From an uncultured Oscillatoriales cyanobacterium (GTDB taxonomy: Bacteria > Cyanobacteriota > Cyanobacteriia > Cyanobacteriales > Microcoleaceae): a stretch of DNA of 64,000 bases. This document shows, piece by piece, positions 1 to 9,264 of the stretch. Every line of letters starts with the position of its first letter. Positions within the stretch are counted from its first letter, which is position 1. The stretch covers positions 1 through 64,000 of the forward strand of contig CAITND010000052.1 in the NCBI GenBank assembly GCA_903893625.1, given 5' to 3'. The notes beneath the pieces are model-generated. The model was given only the letters and a program-made list of their open reading frames with translations. It was not told the origin of the DNA and ran no database searches. The translations under genes and the position numbers were made by a program.

Positions 1-65
1 ATTACTCTCGTTGTTGATTGTGCGTCTCTCGCCAAATGTTTGAGAACTTGTAACTCTACATCCAT
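1..65 (-). CDS. 5' end of an unidentified gene, cut by the window edge
   Basis: A minus-strand ATG at 65 opens a frame that runs off the left edge after about 21 codons (begins MDVELQVLKHLARD). A purine-rich GAGGCAGAG lies just upstream of the ATG and could be its ribosome-binding site. The fragment is too short to identify. It would be transcribed away from cysK's 3' end, in the same direction as cysK. It could also be a chance opening. Confidence rests only on the start context and the protein-like composition. Confidence 0.4.
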   Translation of the reverse strand, partial: MDVELQVLKHLARDAQSTTRV

Positions 66-199
66 TGCTCTGCCTCATTTGTAGCGTTTTTATCTTTTCA
101 CACTTTGATTTTAACACTCGGAGAGTGACAGAAGAGGGATATCAGATAGGGAACAACTGAAGAGGGGTGACTGTCTCCTCACACCCTGCTTCAGCCCAT

Positions 200-1135
200 T
201 TAGACCTCTTGGAATAAAGGTGTACTCAAGTAACGTTCACCACAACTCGGTTGAATCAAAACAATCAGTTTGCCTTTATTTTCAGGACGTTTGCCCACTT
301 GAATTGCCGCATATAACGCCGCCCCTGTGGAAATTCCTGATAAAATGCCTTCTTCGCGGGCAATCCGACGGCCAAAAGTCATGGCATCCTCATCCCGAAC
401 TTGAATCACTTCATCAATGATATCTACGTTTAATACTGGAGGAATAAACCCCGCCCCAATGCCTTGAATTTTATGGGGGCCAGGTTTACCACCAGATAAA
501 ATCGGACTATTGGCGGGTTCCACCGCAATGGCTTGAAAATTGGGTTTGCGTTGTTTCAGGACTTCCGCCACCCCAGTTAACGTGCCTCCGGTTCCTACTC
601 CAGAGATTAAAATATCTACAGAGCCATCGGTATCGGCCCAAATTTCCTCAGCCGTTGTTTTGCGGTGAATTTGGGGGTTGGCAGGATTCTGAAATTGTTG
701 CAACATATAGGCATCGGGGATGGTATCGACAATTTCCTGCGCCCGGCGGATACAGCCACTCATCCCTTCAATTCCAGGGGTGAGTTCGAGTTCAGCACCA
801 TAAGCTTTTAACATCGCCCGACGTTCAGAACTCATCGTCTCCGGCATAGTTAAAATCAAACGATAGCCTCTGGCGGCGGCCACCATTGCCAAAGCAATTC
901 CGGTATTACCCGATGTCGGTTCGACTAATACGGTTTTACCAGGAGTGATCAGTCCTTCTTTTTCCGCCACATTAATCATATTTACCCCAATTCGATCTTT
1001 AACGGAAGAGGCGGGGTTCATGCCTTCTAATTTGACCACAATTTGAGCCACAGATCCTTCAGCCTGGGGAATGCGGTTCAGTTGAACTAAGGGAGTGTGG
1101 CCGACTAATTCCGTAATGTTATGAGCGATACGCAT
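200..1135 (-). CDS. cysK: Cysteine synthase A (O-acetylserine sulfhydrylase)
   Basis: A PLP-dependent enzyme that makes L-cysteine from O-acetylserine and sulfide in the cytosol. The sequence shows the PLP lysine motif NPASSVKDR (Lys about residue 46), the substrate loop [10 protein letters not shown], the phosphate-binding [11 protein letters not shown] and the C-terminal [10 protein letters not shown] typical of CysK. The length of 311 aa is normal for the family. I chose the ATG at 1135 ([17 protein letters not shown]), since the eight codons further upstream lack family resemblance. An Rrf2-type regulator lies about 60 bp upstream on the same strand, so the two are probably co-transcribed, as in other bacteria where Rrf2 proteins control cysteine synthesis. 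Family assignment is secure. The regulation is inferred. Confidence 0.96.
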   Translation of the reverse strand: MRIAHNITELVGHTPLVQLNRIPQAEGSVAQIVVKLEGMNPASSVKDRIGVNMINVAEKEGLITPGKTVLVEPTSGNTGIALAMVAAARGYRLILTMPETMSSERRAMLKAYGAELELTPGIEGMSGCIRRAQEIVDTIPDAYMLQQFQNPANPQIHRKTTAEEIWADTDGSVDILISGVGTGGTLTGVAEVLKQRKPNFQAIAVEPANSPILSGGKPGPHKIQGIGAGFIPPVLNVDIIDEVIQVRDEDAMTFGRRIAREEGILSGISTGAALYAAIQVGKRPENKGKLIVLIQPSCGERYLSTPLFQEV

Positions 1136-1195
1136 AATTAACTCGAAGATAAAGAACATTGATACAAGCAGTCTTAGGAACTCATCCCTAACAAT

Positions 1196-1633
1196 TCAGA
1201 TGTAATACATGATATCCTGCTGTTGTCGGGCATCTCTTTGTTCACAAAGGTCTTTTAAGCTGTATTTTTGTAATACAGCATTCGCCATTTGCTCTGATTC
1301 TTGCCAAAATTCCCAAATCACCGCACTTTCAACGGTATTGGAGCAGGCATTTTGATGGGACGCTTGGGGATCTGATCCCTCTAAGCAGTTGACCACATCA
1401 AACAGAGTAATTTTTCCGGGTTCCTTAGCCAGATAATATCCGCCTTTGGAACCCCGTTGACTGCGAACAATACCACAGCGCCGCAAGGTAGCCAGCAATT
1501 GTTCCAGATAACGATCAGGAATGTTATGCTGGGCCGAAATTTGGCGGACTTGCCTCGGTTCAGGATCATGATAGTGAGTCGCCAATTCCATCAGGGCGAG
1601 AAGGGCATACTGACTTTTGCAAGAGAGTTCCAC
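1196..1633 (-). CDS. Rrf2-family transcriptional regulator
   Basis: A 145-aa DNA-binding regulator. The N-terminal winged helix matches the Rrf2 pattern: MELSCKSQYALLALMELA, then a recognition region around DRYLEQLLATLRRCGIVRSQRGSKGGYYLA. The family includes IscR, NsrR and CymR. The three-cysteine Fe-S cluster motif of IscR is not present: apart from Cys5 and one in the helix-turn-helix I see only scattered cysteines. A CymR-like cysteine-metabolism role is therefore more plausible than an Fe-S sensor. It sits directly upstream of cysK in the same orientation, which supports a local sulfur or cysteine control function. Target and ligand are inference. Confidence 0.9.
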   Translation of the reverse strand: MELSCKSQYALLALMELATHYHDPEPRQVRQISAQHNIPDRYLEQLLATLRRCGIVRSQRGSKGGYYLAKEPGKITLFDVVNCLEGSDPQASHQNACSNTVESAVIWEFWQESEQMANAVLQKYSLKDLCEQRDARQQQDIMYYI

Positions 1634-1943
1634 GCAGAAATCATTTACGACTGTTTCACTCTTTTATTATACCCCAGTTTTCCAGTAGGGTTATAGAAGA
1701 TTCTGAGCGACAGGTTTTCGTCTTGTAAAAATTGGGGTTTTGGGGTGAGAAGATGTTGAGCTAGATATTAAGTGACTATTCCTGTAGTCGGAAGCAGGGG
1801 AATAGCCGATCTTGATCAATAGGTTTTGAGGTCATATAGTATAATAGAAGGGAAATAGTCTTTACCTAAAATCAACCATTTAGTTAAATTTTTCCTTGAT
1901 TTATACGACAGTTTCGGCATTTTAATCATAAATAGAAATTACA
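1634..1943. other. Intergenic region, 310 bp
   Basis: This lies between the Rrf2 gene (minus) and the three-gene cassette (plus), so it should hold divergent promoters. A TATAAT sits at 1840-1845, but I find no well-spaced -35 for it (the nearest TTGATC is 22 bp away). No repeat, RNA fold or small gene was convincing. Confidence 0.5.
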
Positions 1944-2696
1944 ATGACTGTAGTTAAATTTACTAAACCACCACTTATAGAAGTTGCTTTTGCCATTGAG
2001 CTTGAGGAAGAACAATTATCCTCGGTTCATGTAGGGCTTTACTGGCAAGAAATTAGGGATAGATTTCCTGATGCAACTGATCAAGAGCCCTTTTTAGAAA
2101 ATAGCAATTTTTCTGGAAAGATGCTTCCCTTGCGGCGGACAGTTTTTATTTCTTCTAATAGTACCAAAATCATCCAGATACAGGAAAACTTTTTTTCTTA
2201 TAACTGGAAGTATAAAAGCGAAGATGAATATCCTCATTTTGAAAAAATATTTGATGATTTTTTGTACGAATGGAATCATTTTAAGGGCTGGTGGTTGGCT
2301 ACTCAAAAAGAAAATTTAAAACTGGCAAACTATGAACTTACCTATGTCAATTTAATCGATGAAGAATTAGGATGGAAGAATCCCAATGATCACGCTAAGA
2401 TCTTTACATTTGTTGGTTCTAATGCCAATACTTTTCTAGGTTCACCGGATCTTCATGATATTCAGCTAATTTTTACATTGCCTGACGATGATGGTCAATT
2501 AGCAGTCCAGGTAGACCAGCGAATATCAGAGTCTGATGAAGATATCTCAAACATTCTATTTTTTAGGTTAACTACAAAAAGCTTCGATGCTAATAAAGAT
2601 TGTGTTAATTGGTTTAACTTAGCTCATGAGTATACAATCCAAACATTTTTAAATTTAACAACTAAAACTATTCAGAAGGAATGGGGACTCCAATGA
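1944..2696 (+). CDS. TIGR04255-like protein, first gene of a three-gene cassette
   Basis: A 250-aa soluble protein of unknown function. The opening (KFTKPPLIEVAFAIELEE) followed by a strand-rich body and a late helical segment (WFNLAHEYTIQTFLNLT) resembles the sporadically distributed TIGR04255 family, whose members usually begin with a PPL-hydrophobic-EV motif. The family's biochemical role is not established. The stop codon overlaps the next gene's start as ATGA, so the two are translationally coupled. The AT-rich codon use of this cassette differs somewhat from neighbouring housekeeping genes and fits an accessory, mobile origin. The family call is from motif memory, so moderate confidence. 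Confidence 0.65.
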   Translation: MTVVKFTKPPLIEVAFAIELEEEQLSSVHVGLYWQEIRDRFPDATDQEPFLENSNFSGKMLPLRRTVFISSNSTKIIQIQENFFSYNWKYKSEDEYPHFEKIFDDFLYEWNHFKGWWLATQKENLKLANYELTYVNLIDEELGWKNPNDHAKIFTFVGSNANTFLGSPDLHDIQLIFTLPDDDGQLAVQVDQRISESDEDISNILFFRLTTKSFDANKDCVNWFNLAHEYTIQTFLNLTTKTIQKEWGLQ

Positions 2697-3427
2697 CAAC
2701 TAAAATTATATCACGACATTTTAATGAGATAGAAACTGTATCTCAAAATCCTAAAAAATTAAAATCATTAAAGGATTCACATTGCTCTTTTAAGTTGAAT
2801 AGTGATCATCCTTTGAAAAGAAGTAATTTCCGAAACTACCATTCAGAAGAATTTTTGCATCCACAGAAAAGCATATTCAATAAAAAATCATCTAAAATTT
2901 CATCTGAAAATGATCCAAATTTGCTAATTAGAGAATACTTCATTACTAAACCCAGTTTAAGACCTAAATTGCGAAAGTTTACTGCTAAATACGTCAACTC
3001 TGTTAAAATCGTGTTAGACATTTTAAAATGGAGTAGAAAAAAAGGAGTTCAGGAAGCTTATGATAGTGCCATAGATTTATTATCTGAATGTGGTAGTATC
3101 CTGATCAAATTAGCTAATAGTGATGCAATAGAAAGGTCTACTGAGAATCACAATCATATTGCTATAGAAGAAGAATGGGAGGTTTTGATTAAAGGAATTG
3201 CTTGTGCTTGTAATCTTAGTGCAGAGCAAAGATTTAACACGATCACTAAGTTAATTTCAAAGCAAAAAAGTCGCCTGGTTAAAGCATCAATTATAGATGC
3301 TCTATTGATTATGCAAGATGAAATTAAGCCTGATGCTATTAAAAAACATTTAGCTTACTTTTTATCTGACAATGAAGCAGATGAGTATATTCGAGATTAT
3401 GCTCAGGAAGCTTATCAAGAAATTTAA
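2693..3427 (+). CDS. Unrecognised protein with disordered N-terminus and helical C-terminus
   Basis: Not recognised. The start at 2693 is supported by a 4-bp ATGA overlap with the preceding gene and an AAGGA upstream. The 244-aa product has a Ser/Lys/Asn-rich first third that looks disordered, then a helical region from about residue 90. The last 90 residues are reminiscent of HEAT-like or armadillo-like helical pairs (NTITKLISKQKSRLVKASIIDALLIM then a second pair ending YAQEAYQEI). There is no signal peptide or membrane segment. Coupling to the TIGR04255-like gene suggests the products act together. Such a pair with a helical scaffold would suit a sensor or partner role, which is inference. 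Confidence 0.6.
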   Translation: MTTKIISRHFNEIETVSQNPKKLKSLKDSHCSFKLNSDHPLKRSNFRNYHSEEFLHPQKSIFNKKSSKISSENDPNLLIREYFITKPSLRPKLRKFTAKYVNSVKIVLDILKWSRKKGVQEAYDSAIDLLSECGSILIKLANSDAIERSTENHNHIAIEEEWEVLIKGIACACNLSAEQRFNTITKLISKQKSRLVKASIIDALLIMQDEIKPDAIKKHLAYFLSDNEADEYIRDYAQEAYQEI

Positions 3428-3448
3428 TTTAGTTTGATCATCTTAGAA

Positions 3449-3976
3449 ATGCTTCCTAATCTTGAAGAATTTGGTATTAACCCTCCTGTTTATATTCGCA
3501 AAATAGACAGTCGTAGTCGCTGGAATCCTGAAGGGTGTAGTAATGATGAAGAACGTGCTAAACAAATTACTGAAAGTCTTTTTAAAGAAGAAGTGTATAG
3601 TCTATGGAGGGTGACTTCAAATTTGGAATTTTACGGAGTAATTGCATCTTTGAGTTCAAGAAGAAATCCTAAACATCAAGATATTGATTTTATTTGGATA
3701 ATGGAAGAAGAGTTAGAAGAAGTTGGTATAAAACCTGAAGCTATACCCGAAGGCGACTGTTTATTTGTTCAAAACTTGCATTTTAATGCTCAAATTGATA
3801 ATATCAAAGTGCAGCAACTTTGTTTAAATCTGCTTAGAAAGGGAAGACAAGCTCAACGTTGTAAAAAGAAAACTACAAAACTGATTCTTGACTATCAAGT
3901 GAGTCAGCAGTGCAAAGCCACAAATAGTAACTTTTTAAAATGCAGGTGCGAAGACTCACTAGAAATCAGTGTATGA
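3449..3976 (+). CDS. Unrecognised 175-aa protein, third gene of the cassette
   Basis: Not recognised. I chose the ATG at 3449 (MLPNLEEFGINPPVYIRK). A TTG 15 bp earlier is in frame but less likely. The gene starts about 20 bp after the previous stop, so it is probably in the same operon. The protein is soluble and mixed alpha/beta. A notable stretch (SLWRVTSNLEFYGVIASLSSRRNPKHQDIDFIWI) has alternating hydrophobic strands. The C-terminus is lysine/cysteine-rich (RCKKKTTK, then CRCEDS) and may be a poorly conserved tail. The small size, lack of homology to housekeeping families and operon position suggest an accessory system. Confidence 0.55.
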   Translation: MLPNLEEFGINPPVYIRKIDSRSRWNPEGCSNDEERAKQITESLFKEEVYSLWRVTSNLEFYGVIASLSSRRNPKHQDIDFIWIMEEELEEVGIKPEAIPEGDCLFVQNLHFNAQIDNIKVQQLCLNLLRKGRQAQRCKKKTTKLILDYQVSQQCKATNSNFLKCRCEDSLEISV

Positions 3977-4056
3977 TAGGAGAATATTTATTTAAAATTG
4001 ACCAATATACAAATCATTTTCAGTATTAATGCAGCCACTCAATTCAGTTTTGTATT

Positions 4057-6192
4057 ATGAATTCCGCCTTAAAAACTCCTTCTTGGTTTCAACCGTTACG
4101 CAGAATTCGATTAAAAACAGCTTTGGTTTTTCCGTTTGTTCTACAAATTACAGTCGCTGTAGGATTAGTCGGTTATTTTTCCTTTAGGAATGGTCAACAA
4201 GCGGTTGAAAATTTAGCTCAACAGTTAATTCAAAGTGTAAGTGTTCAAATTGAAAACCATGTTTTAGAGTATTTTAATAAATCCTTTCAAGTTCTACGAC
4301 TTACAGAAGATAGCATCGAAGCTGGAACGTTAGATTTGAATGATTTTGAAGCTTTAAAACGGTATTTTTGGAATGTCGTCTTAGAAGGAGATTTAGAAAG
4401 TTATATTTTCTATGGAAACGAACAGGGGGAATTTATTGGGGTTGAACATTTAGAAAATGGTGAAATCCAACTTAAAATTCGCACCCTTGAGACTGAACCC
4501 ATGCGTGAGATTTACCGTTTAGATGACCAGGGAAACCGGGCTGAATTTTTAAAACAAGCCGAATATGATCCTCGTCAACGTCCTTGGTATCAAGTGGCAA
4601 AACAGTCTAAAAAACCAACTTGGAGTTCAATTTATCCCTTCTTTTCTCGTAAAAATACAGATACAGCATTAGGAATATCAGCAGTTTTACCTGTGTTTGA
4701 ACCTGACAAAAACCTGCAAGGGGTTTTATGTGTTAATATTACCTTATTAAGAATTACAGAATTTTTAAAAAATCTCTATATTAGTCCCCATGGACAAAGT
4801 TTTATTATTGAACGTTCTGGCGATTTAGTTGTCAGTTCTAAAATTGAAAAACCCTTTAAAATTCAAGGGAAAGGAGAAGATGCAAAAATCGAGCGTTTTC
4901 CTGCTAATAAAACTGAAGATATTACTATTCGGAATACCGCTAATGCCTTTCTGAAAAGGTTTGGTAGTTTTGTGGCGATTCAAAATAGTGAACAAGTCAA
5001 ATTTCAACAAAATGGCGAATGGTATTACGCTCAAATTTTACCCATTCAAGATCAAAAGGGAATCAATTGGTTAGTTGTAGTTGTTGTTCCCGAATCAGAT
5101 TTTATGACAGAAATTCAACACAATACTCAACTTACCATTGTCTTCTGTTTAATCGCCTTGGGAGTAGCGACAGGAATGGGACTTTTAACCGCCCGTTGGA
5201 TTACAAAACCGATTTTTAAACTGAATGAAGCTTCTGATCAAATAGCAGAAGGAGACTTAACCCAAAAAGTGAAAGTGGAGGGAATTCAAGAATTAGAAAC
5301 CTTAGCCAATTCTTTTAATTGGATGGCAGCACAATTGAAAGATTCCTTTGATACCTTAGAAGAAAAAGTGAAACAACGCACCGGACAACTGGCTGAAGCA
5401 AATCAACAAATTAGTTCCTTAAATGTGCGACTCAAAACCGAAAATTTACGCATGGGTGCAGAACTCGATATCCTGCGAGAAATGCAGCAATTAATTCTTC
5501 CCAAACCCCAGGAATTAGCTGAAATTCCAGACTTAGATATTGTAGGATATATGAAACCCGCCGATGAAGTGGGAGGGGATTATTATGATATTTTAACAAT
5601 GAATGGAGTCGTCACAATTGGGATTGGAGATGTTACGGGTCACGGATTAGAAAGCGGCATTTTAATGGTGATGATTCAAGCCGCAGTTCGCACTTTACAA
5701 GAAGTAGAAGAACATGATCCAGTCAAATTTTTAAATACTTTAAATCGCATGATTTATTATAATGTTCGGCGCATGAACTCCGATAAAAACTTAACCCTAG
5801 CAATTTTAACTTATTCCGAAGGTTTATTAAGTATTAGTGGGCAACATGAGGAAATTTTGATAGTTCGTCAGGGGGGAAATATTGAACGAATTGATACAAT
5901 CGATTTAGGTTTACCCATAGGCTTAGATGAAGATATTACTGAGTTTATTAACCATACTTTAATCTCATTAAATTATGGAGATGGAGTTGTGTTGTATACC
6001 GATGGCATTACCGAAGCCCAAAATATCCAGAAACAATTCTATGGACTGGAAAAATTGTGTAACATTATTAGTCAAAACTGGCATCGGGAAGCAGAATTGA
6101 TTAAAAACGCTGTGATTGAGGATGTGAACACATTTATGGGTCAACAAAAGCAATATGATGATATTACTTTATTAGTTATAAAAAAGAAATAA
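4057..6192 (+). CDS. Membrane sensor phosphatase: extracellular Cache, HAMP, SpoIIE-type PP2C
   Basis: A 711-aa RsbU-like phosphatase expected to dephosphorylate a STAS antagonist protein in response to an external cue. The first membrane helix is at about residues 24-44 and the second at about 358-380, bracketing a periplasmic double-Cache-like sensor domain. Then come HAMP (RWITKPIFKLNEASDQI), a coiled coil, and the SpoIIE/PP2C domain with metal-binding motifs VGGDYYDIL, GIGDVTGHGLESG, YTDGITEAQ and the closing YDDITLLVIKKK. All expected acidic residues are visible. It is followed by a close paralogue at 6328 and by genes for a GHKL kinase and a STAS protein, which together form a partner-switching set. 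The ligand is unknown. Confidence 0.9.
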   Translation: MNSALKTPSWFQPLRRIRLKTALVFPFVLQITVAVGLVGYFSFRNGQQAVENLAQQLIQSVSVQIENHVLEYFNKSFQVLRLTEDSIEAGTLDLNDFEALKRYFWNVVLEGDLESYIFYGNEQGEFIGVEHLENGEIQLKIRTLETEPMREIYRLDDQGNRAEFLKQAEYDPRQRPWYQVAKQSKKPTWSSIYPFFSRKNTDTALGISAVLPVFEPDKNLQGVLCVNITLLRITEFLKNLYISPHGQSFIIERSGDLVVSSKIEKPFKIQGKGEDAKIERFPANKTEDITIRNTANAFLKRFGSFVAIQNSEQVKFQQNGEWYYAQILPIQDQKGINWLVVVVVPESDFMTEIQHNTQLTIVFCLIALGVATGMGLLTARWITKPIFKLNEASDQIAEGDLTQKVKVEGIQELETLANSFNWMAAQLKDSFDTLEEKVKQRTGQLAEANQQISSLNVRLKTENLRMGAELDILREMQQLILPKPQELAEIPDLDIVGYMKPADEVGGDYYDILTMNGVVTIGIGDVTGHGLESGILMVMIQAAVRTLQEVEEHDPVKFLNTLNRMIYYNVRRMNSDKNLTLAILTYSEGLLSISGQHEEILIVRQGGNIERIDTIDLGLPIGLDEDITEFINHTLISLNYGDGVVLYTDGITEAQNIQKQFYGLEKLCNIISQNWHREAELIKNAVIEDVNTFMGQQKQYDDITLLVIKKK

Positions 6193-6195
6193 CAT

Positions 6196-6305
6196 CGTTG
6201 TTGCGCTGAAGCACTCTTAATATGGTGTTAAAGCACAACAACAGATGATGGATGAATTATTGTTGCGCTGAAGCCCTCTTAACATAGTGCTAAAGCACAA
6301 CAACG
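6196..6305. repeat. Two tandem imperfect palindromes between the phosphatase paralogues
   Basis: Two copies of a roughly 46-bp hairpin-forming sequence follow one another. The first (6197-6242) runs from GTTGTTGCGCTGAAGCACTC to AAAGCACAACAAC, and the second (6259-6304) is nearly the same. In each, the GTTGTTGCGCT arm pairs with AGCACAACAAC at the far end. They fill the gap between the stop at 6192 and the next start at 6328. They could act as attenuators or RNA-processing sites that set the relative expression of the two genes, or be a mobile palindromic repeat. There is no U-tract after either stem. Confidence 0.75.
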
Positions 6306-6327
6306 TATTATTTAGGATCTCTCGAAA

Positions 6328-8454
6328 ATGATAAAGCCTATGTCAAGTCGATTTCTCCATCAATGGGTTAATTCCTTTTTTAGAAAGATTTCTCTAAGAA
6401 ATCTTCTAATTTTTCCGTTTGTCTTGCAAATTTTTATTGCTGTTGCCTTAGTGGGGTGGCTATCTTTTGAAAATGGACAACAGGCGGTCAATGATTTAGC
6501 CAAAAAACTTCAGAATGAGGTCAGTGATCGCATTAGTGAACAGTTAGATCATTATTTAGAAGTGCCGATTCAGGTCAATGAAGTGAATCTCAATCTGATG
6601 CAATTAGGACTGCTGAATTCACAAGATTTGGATAACATTCGTCGCCATTTTTGGAAGCAAATGAAAGTCTATCCCTATCTCAGTTATTTCAACTGGGGTA
6701 CTGTTGATGGGGTGTTTTTAGGAGTGGGTCGAGAAGATGATGGGACACTGTATTTAGAATTAATGAAAGCAACGGATAAAGGTCGTTATCAACGTTATGC
6801 TTTAGATGATCATGGTGATCCGACAACAGTTCTTGCAACTGAAAAATATCCTTTCCAACAAGATGAATGGTATACCAACGCCGTTACAGCAGGTCAACCG
6901 ATTTGGAGTCAAATTTATCAATGGGATGATCGCCCTGAAGTGATTTCCATTGCCTCTAGTTATCCTGTTTATAATCAACAGAAACAATTAGTGGGAGTCA
7001 TGGGAATTGATTTAATTTTAACCCAAATTAGTGATTTTCTAAAACACTTAAAGGTTAGCCCTTCTAGTAGAATTTTTATTCTGGAACGAAATGGGTTGAT
7101 TGTGGCAAGTTCAAGTCATGAAAAACCCTATTTAGAAGTCAATGGAGAATCCCAACGTCTGAGTGCTTTTCAAAGTCGTGATTCGTTAATTCAAGCCTCA
7201 AGTCAATATCTCTTAAAACAGTTTGGTAATCTCAGTGAAATTCACAAAGAACAATCCTTAAATTTTAAATCGGATGGGGAAAATATTTTTGTCCGGGTAA
7301 GTCCTTGGCAAGATCAATACGGCTTAAATTGGTTGATTGTGGTTGCCATTCCTGAGTCAGATTTTATGCAAGAAATTAATGCAAATACCCAAAAAACTAT
7401 TCTGTTATGTTTAGTGGCATTAGCGATCGCAACAGGGATGGGAATTTTAATTGCTCGTTGGATTACTGAACCTATTCTTAGATTAAATCGCGCCTCTCAA
7501 AAAATCACAAGCGGGGATTTGAATCAAACGGTTAAAATTAAACAAATTATTGAACTAACCGAACTAGCTGACTCTTTTAATAAAATGGCGAATCAACTTC
7601 AGGATTCCTTTGAGACATTAGAACAAAAAGTTATGGAAAGGACAGCCGAATTAGCGGCGGCTCATGCTAAAATTTTGGCTTTAAATCAATGCTTAAAATT
7701 CGATAACCGTCGCATGAGTAGTGAATTAGAATTACTCAAAAGAATGCAGCAACTCATCCTACCCAAAGCTGAAGAATTAGCCTTAATTGAAGGGTTAGAA
7801 ATTGCGGTTTATATGGAACCTGCCTATGAAGTTGGAGGAGATTATTATGATATTTTATATATGAATGAAGTTGTTACAATCGGAATTGGAGATGTCACAG
7901 GTCATGGACTAGAAAGTGGGATTTTAATGGTGATGACCCAGGCTGCTGTTCGGGTTCTCAAGGAAATTCAAGAACGTGATCCAGTTCGGTTTTTAAATGT
8001 TTTGAACCGAGCTATTTATGGGAATGTTCAACGAATGAATTCGGATAAAAATCTAACCTTAGCTATTTTAAATTATAAGAATGGTCATCTCAGCATCAGT
8101 GGTCAGCATGAGGAAATATTAATTGTGCGCCAAGGGGGGAAAGTTGAACGAATTAATACAATGGATTTAGGATTACCCATTGGTTTAGATGAAGATATTT
8201 CTGAATTTATAAGTCAAACGTTAATTGAGTTAAATATTGGGGATATTATTGTTCTTTATACGGATGGAATTACGGAAGCTAAAAATATTCAAAAAGCCCA
8301 ATATGGTTTAGAAAGACTGTGTAAAGTTATCAGTAAAAATTGGGAGCATCCGGCTGAGGATATTAAGAAGGCTGTGATTTTAGATGTTAGGACATTTATG
8401 GGAGAGCAAAAACAGTTTGATGATATTACCCTATTAATTTTAAAACAACGCTAG
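6328..8454 (+). CDS. Second membrane sensor phosphatase (Cache-HAMP-SpoIIE), paralogue of its neighbour
   Basis: A 708-aa protein with the same order as the upstream paralogue: N-terminal membrane helix, periplasmic sensor, second helix (about 357-378), HAMP, coiled coil and SpoIIE-type PP2C. The catalytic motifs are intact (VGGDYYDIL, GIGDVTGHGLESG, YTDGITEAK, FDDITLLILKQR). The phosphatase halves are almost superimposable with the first copy. The sensor halves differ much more, for example in the region after residue 50, so the pair looks like a duplication followed by divergence of ligand specificity. An alternative ATG lies four codons downstream. The anti-sigma-type kinase and antagonist genes follow. 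Confidence 0.9.
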   Translation: MIKPMSSRFLHQWVNSFFRKISLRNLLIFPFVLQIFIAVALVGWLSFENGQQAVNDLAKKLQNEVSDRISEQLDHYLEVPIQVNEVNLNLMQLGLLNSQDLDNIRRHFWKQMKVYPYLSYFNWGTVDGVFLGVGREDDGTLYLELMKATDKGRYQRYALDDHGDPTTVLATEKYPFQQDEWYTNAVTAGQPIWSQIYQWDDRPEVISIASSYPVYNQQKQLVGVMGIDLILTQISDFLKHLKVSPSSRIFILERNGLIVASSSHEKPYLEVNGESQRLSAFQSRDSLIQASSQYLLKQFGNLSEIHKEQSLNFKSDGENIFVRVSPWQDQYGLNWLIVVAIPESDFMQEINANTQKTILLCLVALAIATGMGILIARWITEPILRLNRASQKITSGDLNQTVKIKQIIELTELADSFNKMANQLQDSFETLEQKVMERTAELAAAHAKILALNQCLKFDNRRMSSELELLKRMQQLILPKAEELALIEGLEIAVYMEPAYEVGGDYYDILYMNEVVTIGIGDVTGHGLESGILMVMTQAAVRVLKEIQERDPVRFLNVLNRAIYGNVQRMNSDKNLTLAILNYKNGHLSISGQHEEILIVRQGGKVERINTMDLGLPIGLDEDISEFISQTLIELNIGDIIVLYTDGITEAKNIQKAQYGLERLCKVISKNWEHPAEDIKKAVILDVRTFMGEQKQFDDITLLILKQR

Positions 8455-8631
8455 GAGGAGCGATTTCAAAGGGAAGTATAAATAGTGAACTGCATCTGTC
8501 CTCAATCATTTGATTATTTTGTACTGTTGGGTTAAGATTAGGTAAATTCTGTTTTTCACAGAGCAGAATTTGACTAAAATCTAAAGGCTATTATTTGATA
8601 ACCCATTGGTTTTTCCCCAGATAAAGTTATT

Positions 8632-9225
8632 ATGGTGCAAATTTTTGGAGATTTTTTACACCAATTCCCTCCTGATCATGATTCCTTAGAATTGACGTTC
8701 ACTCCCACATCTCGGCCGATCAAACAACGCTGGCGCAATAATCTGTTATCGGCTCATTTTGTAGCTGATTATTTTTCAACATTTTTACCCTTAGATGCCG
8801 ATAATCCTAGCCGAGAAAAGCGGATTAAACATGGGAAAGGAGGCGTTAGTTATGTGGCGAATGAATTGTTAGAAAATGCCATGAAATTCAATAATGAAAG
8901 GGTGAAATCTAAAATTAGATTTGGCATTCACTTCATCGAAAATCCCCAAACGGTAACGGCTGCTATTTTTGCCACGAATTCGATTACCTCAGAAGGATCT
9001 GAAAAGTTTCAATTCTTCATTCAAAAATTATTAACTGAAGATCCGAATGAGTTATATATTCATCAAGTTGAACAGAGTGCAGAAGATGAAACTAATAATT
9101 CTTCGGGTTTAGGCTTACTGACGATGATCAATGATTATCAAGCCAAACTTGGCTGGAAATTTCAATGTATATCAGAGCAGCCAAAAATTATTTTAGTTAC
9201 AACAATGGCTCAAGTGACCGTGTAG
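8632..9225 (+). CDS. RsbW/SpoIIAB-like GHKL serine kinase (anti-sigma or switch protein)
   Basis: A 197-aa cytosolic protein with a Bergerat ATP-binding fold. The N-box is YVANELLENAMKFNNER (about residues 76-92), and the G-box-like NSSGLGLLTMINDY is near residue 160. It is longer than a minimal RsbW (about 150 aa), with an extra N-terminal segment. Classical members bind a sigma factor and phosphorylate a STAS antagonist. In cyanobacteria the output partner may be something else. It lies 177 bp after two RsbU-like phosphatases and 39 bp before a STAS gene, so the kinase, its substrate and two opposing phosphatases are encoded together. The partner being switched is not evident here. Confidence 0.85.
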   Translation: MVQIFGDFLHQFPPDHDSLELTFTPTSRPIKQRWRNNLLSAHFVADYFSTFLPLDADNPSREKRIKHGKGGVSYVANELLENAMKFNNERVKSKIRFGIHFIENPQTVTAAIFATNSITSEGSEKFQFFIQKLLTEDPNELYIHQVEQSAEDETNNSSGLGLLTMINDYQAKLGWKFQCISEQPKIILVTTMAQVTV

Positions 9226-9264
9226 AATTGAGTTATTTTCACAATTGGTATAGAGGTATAAAAA

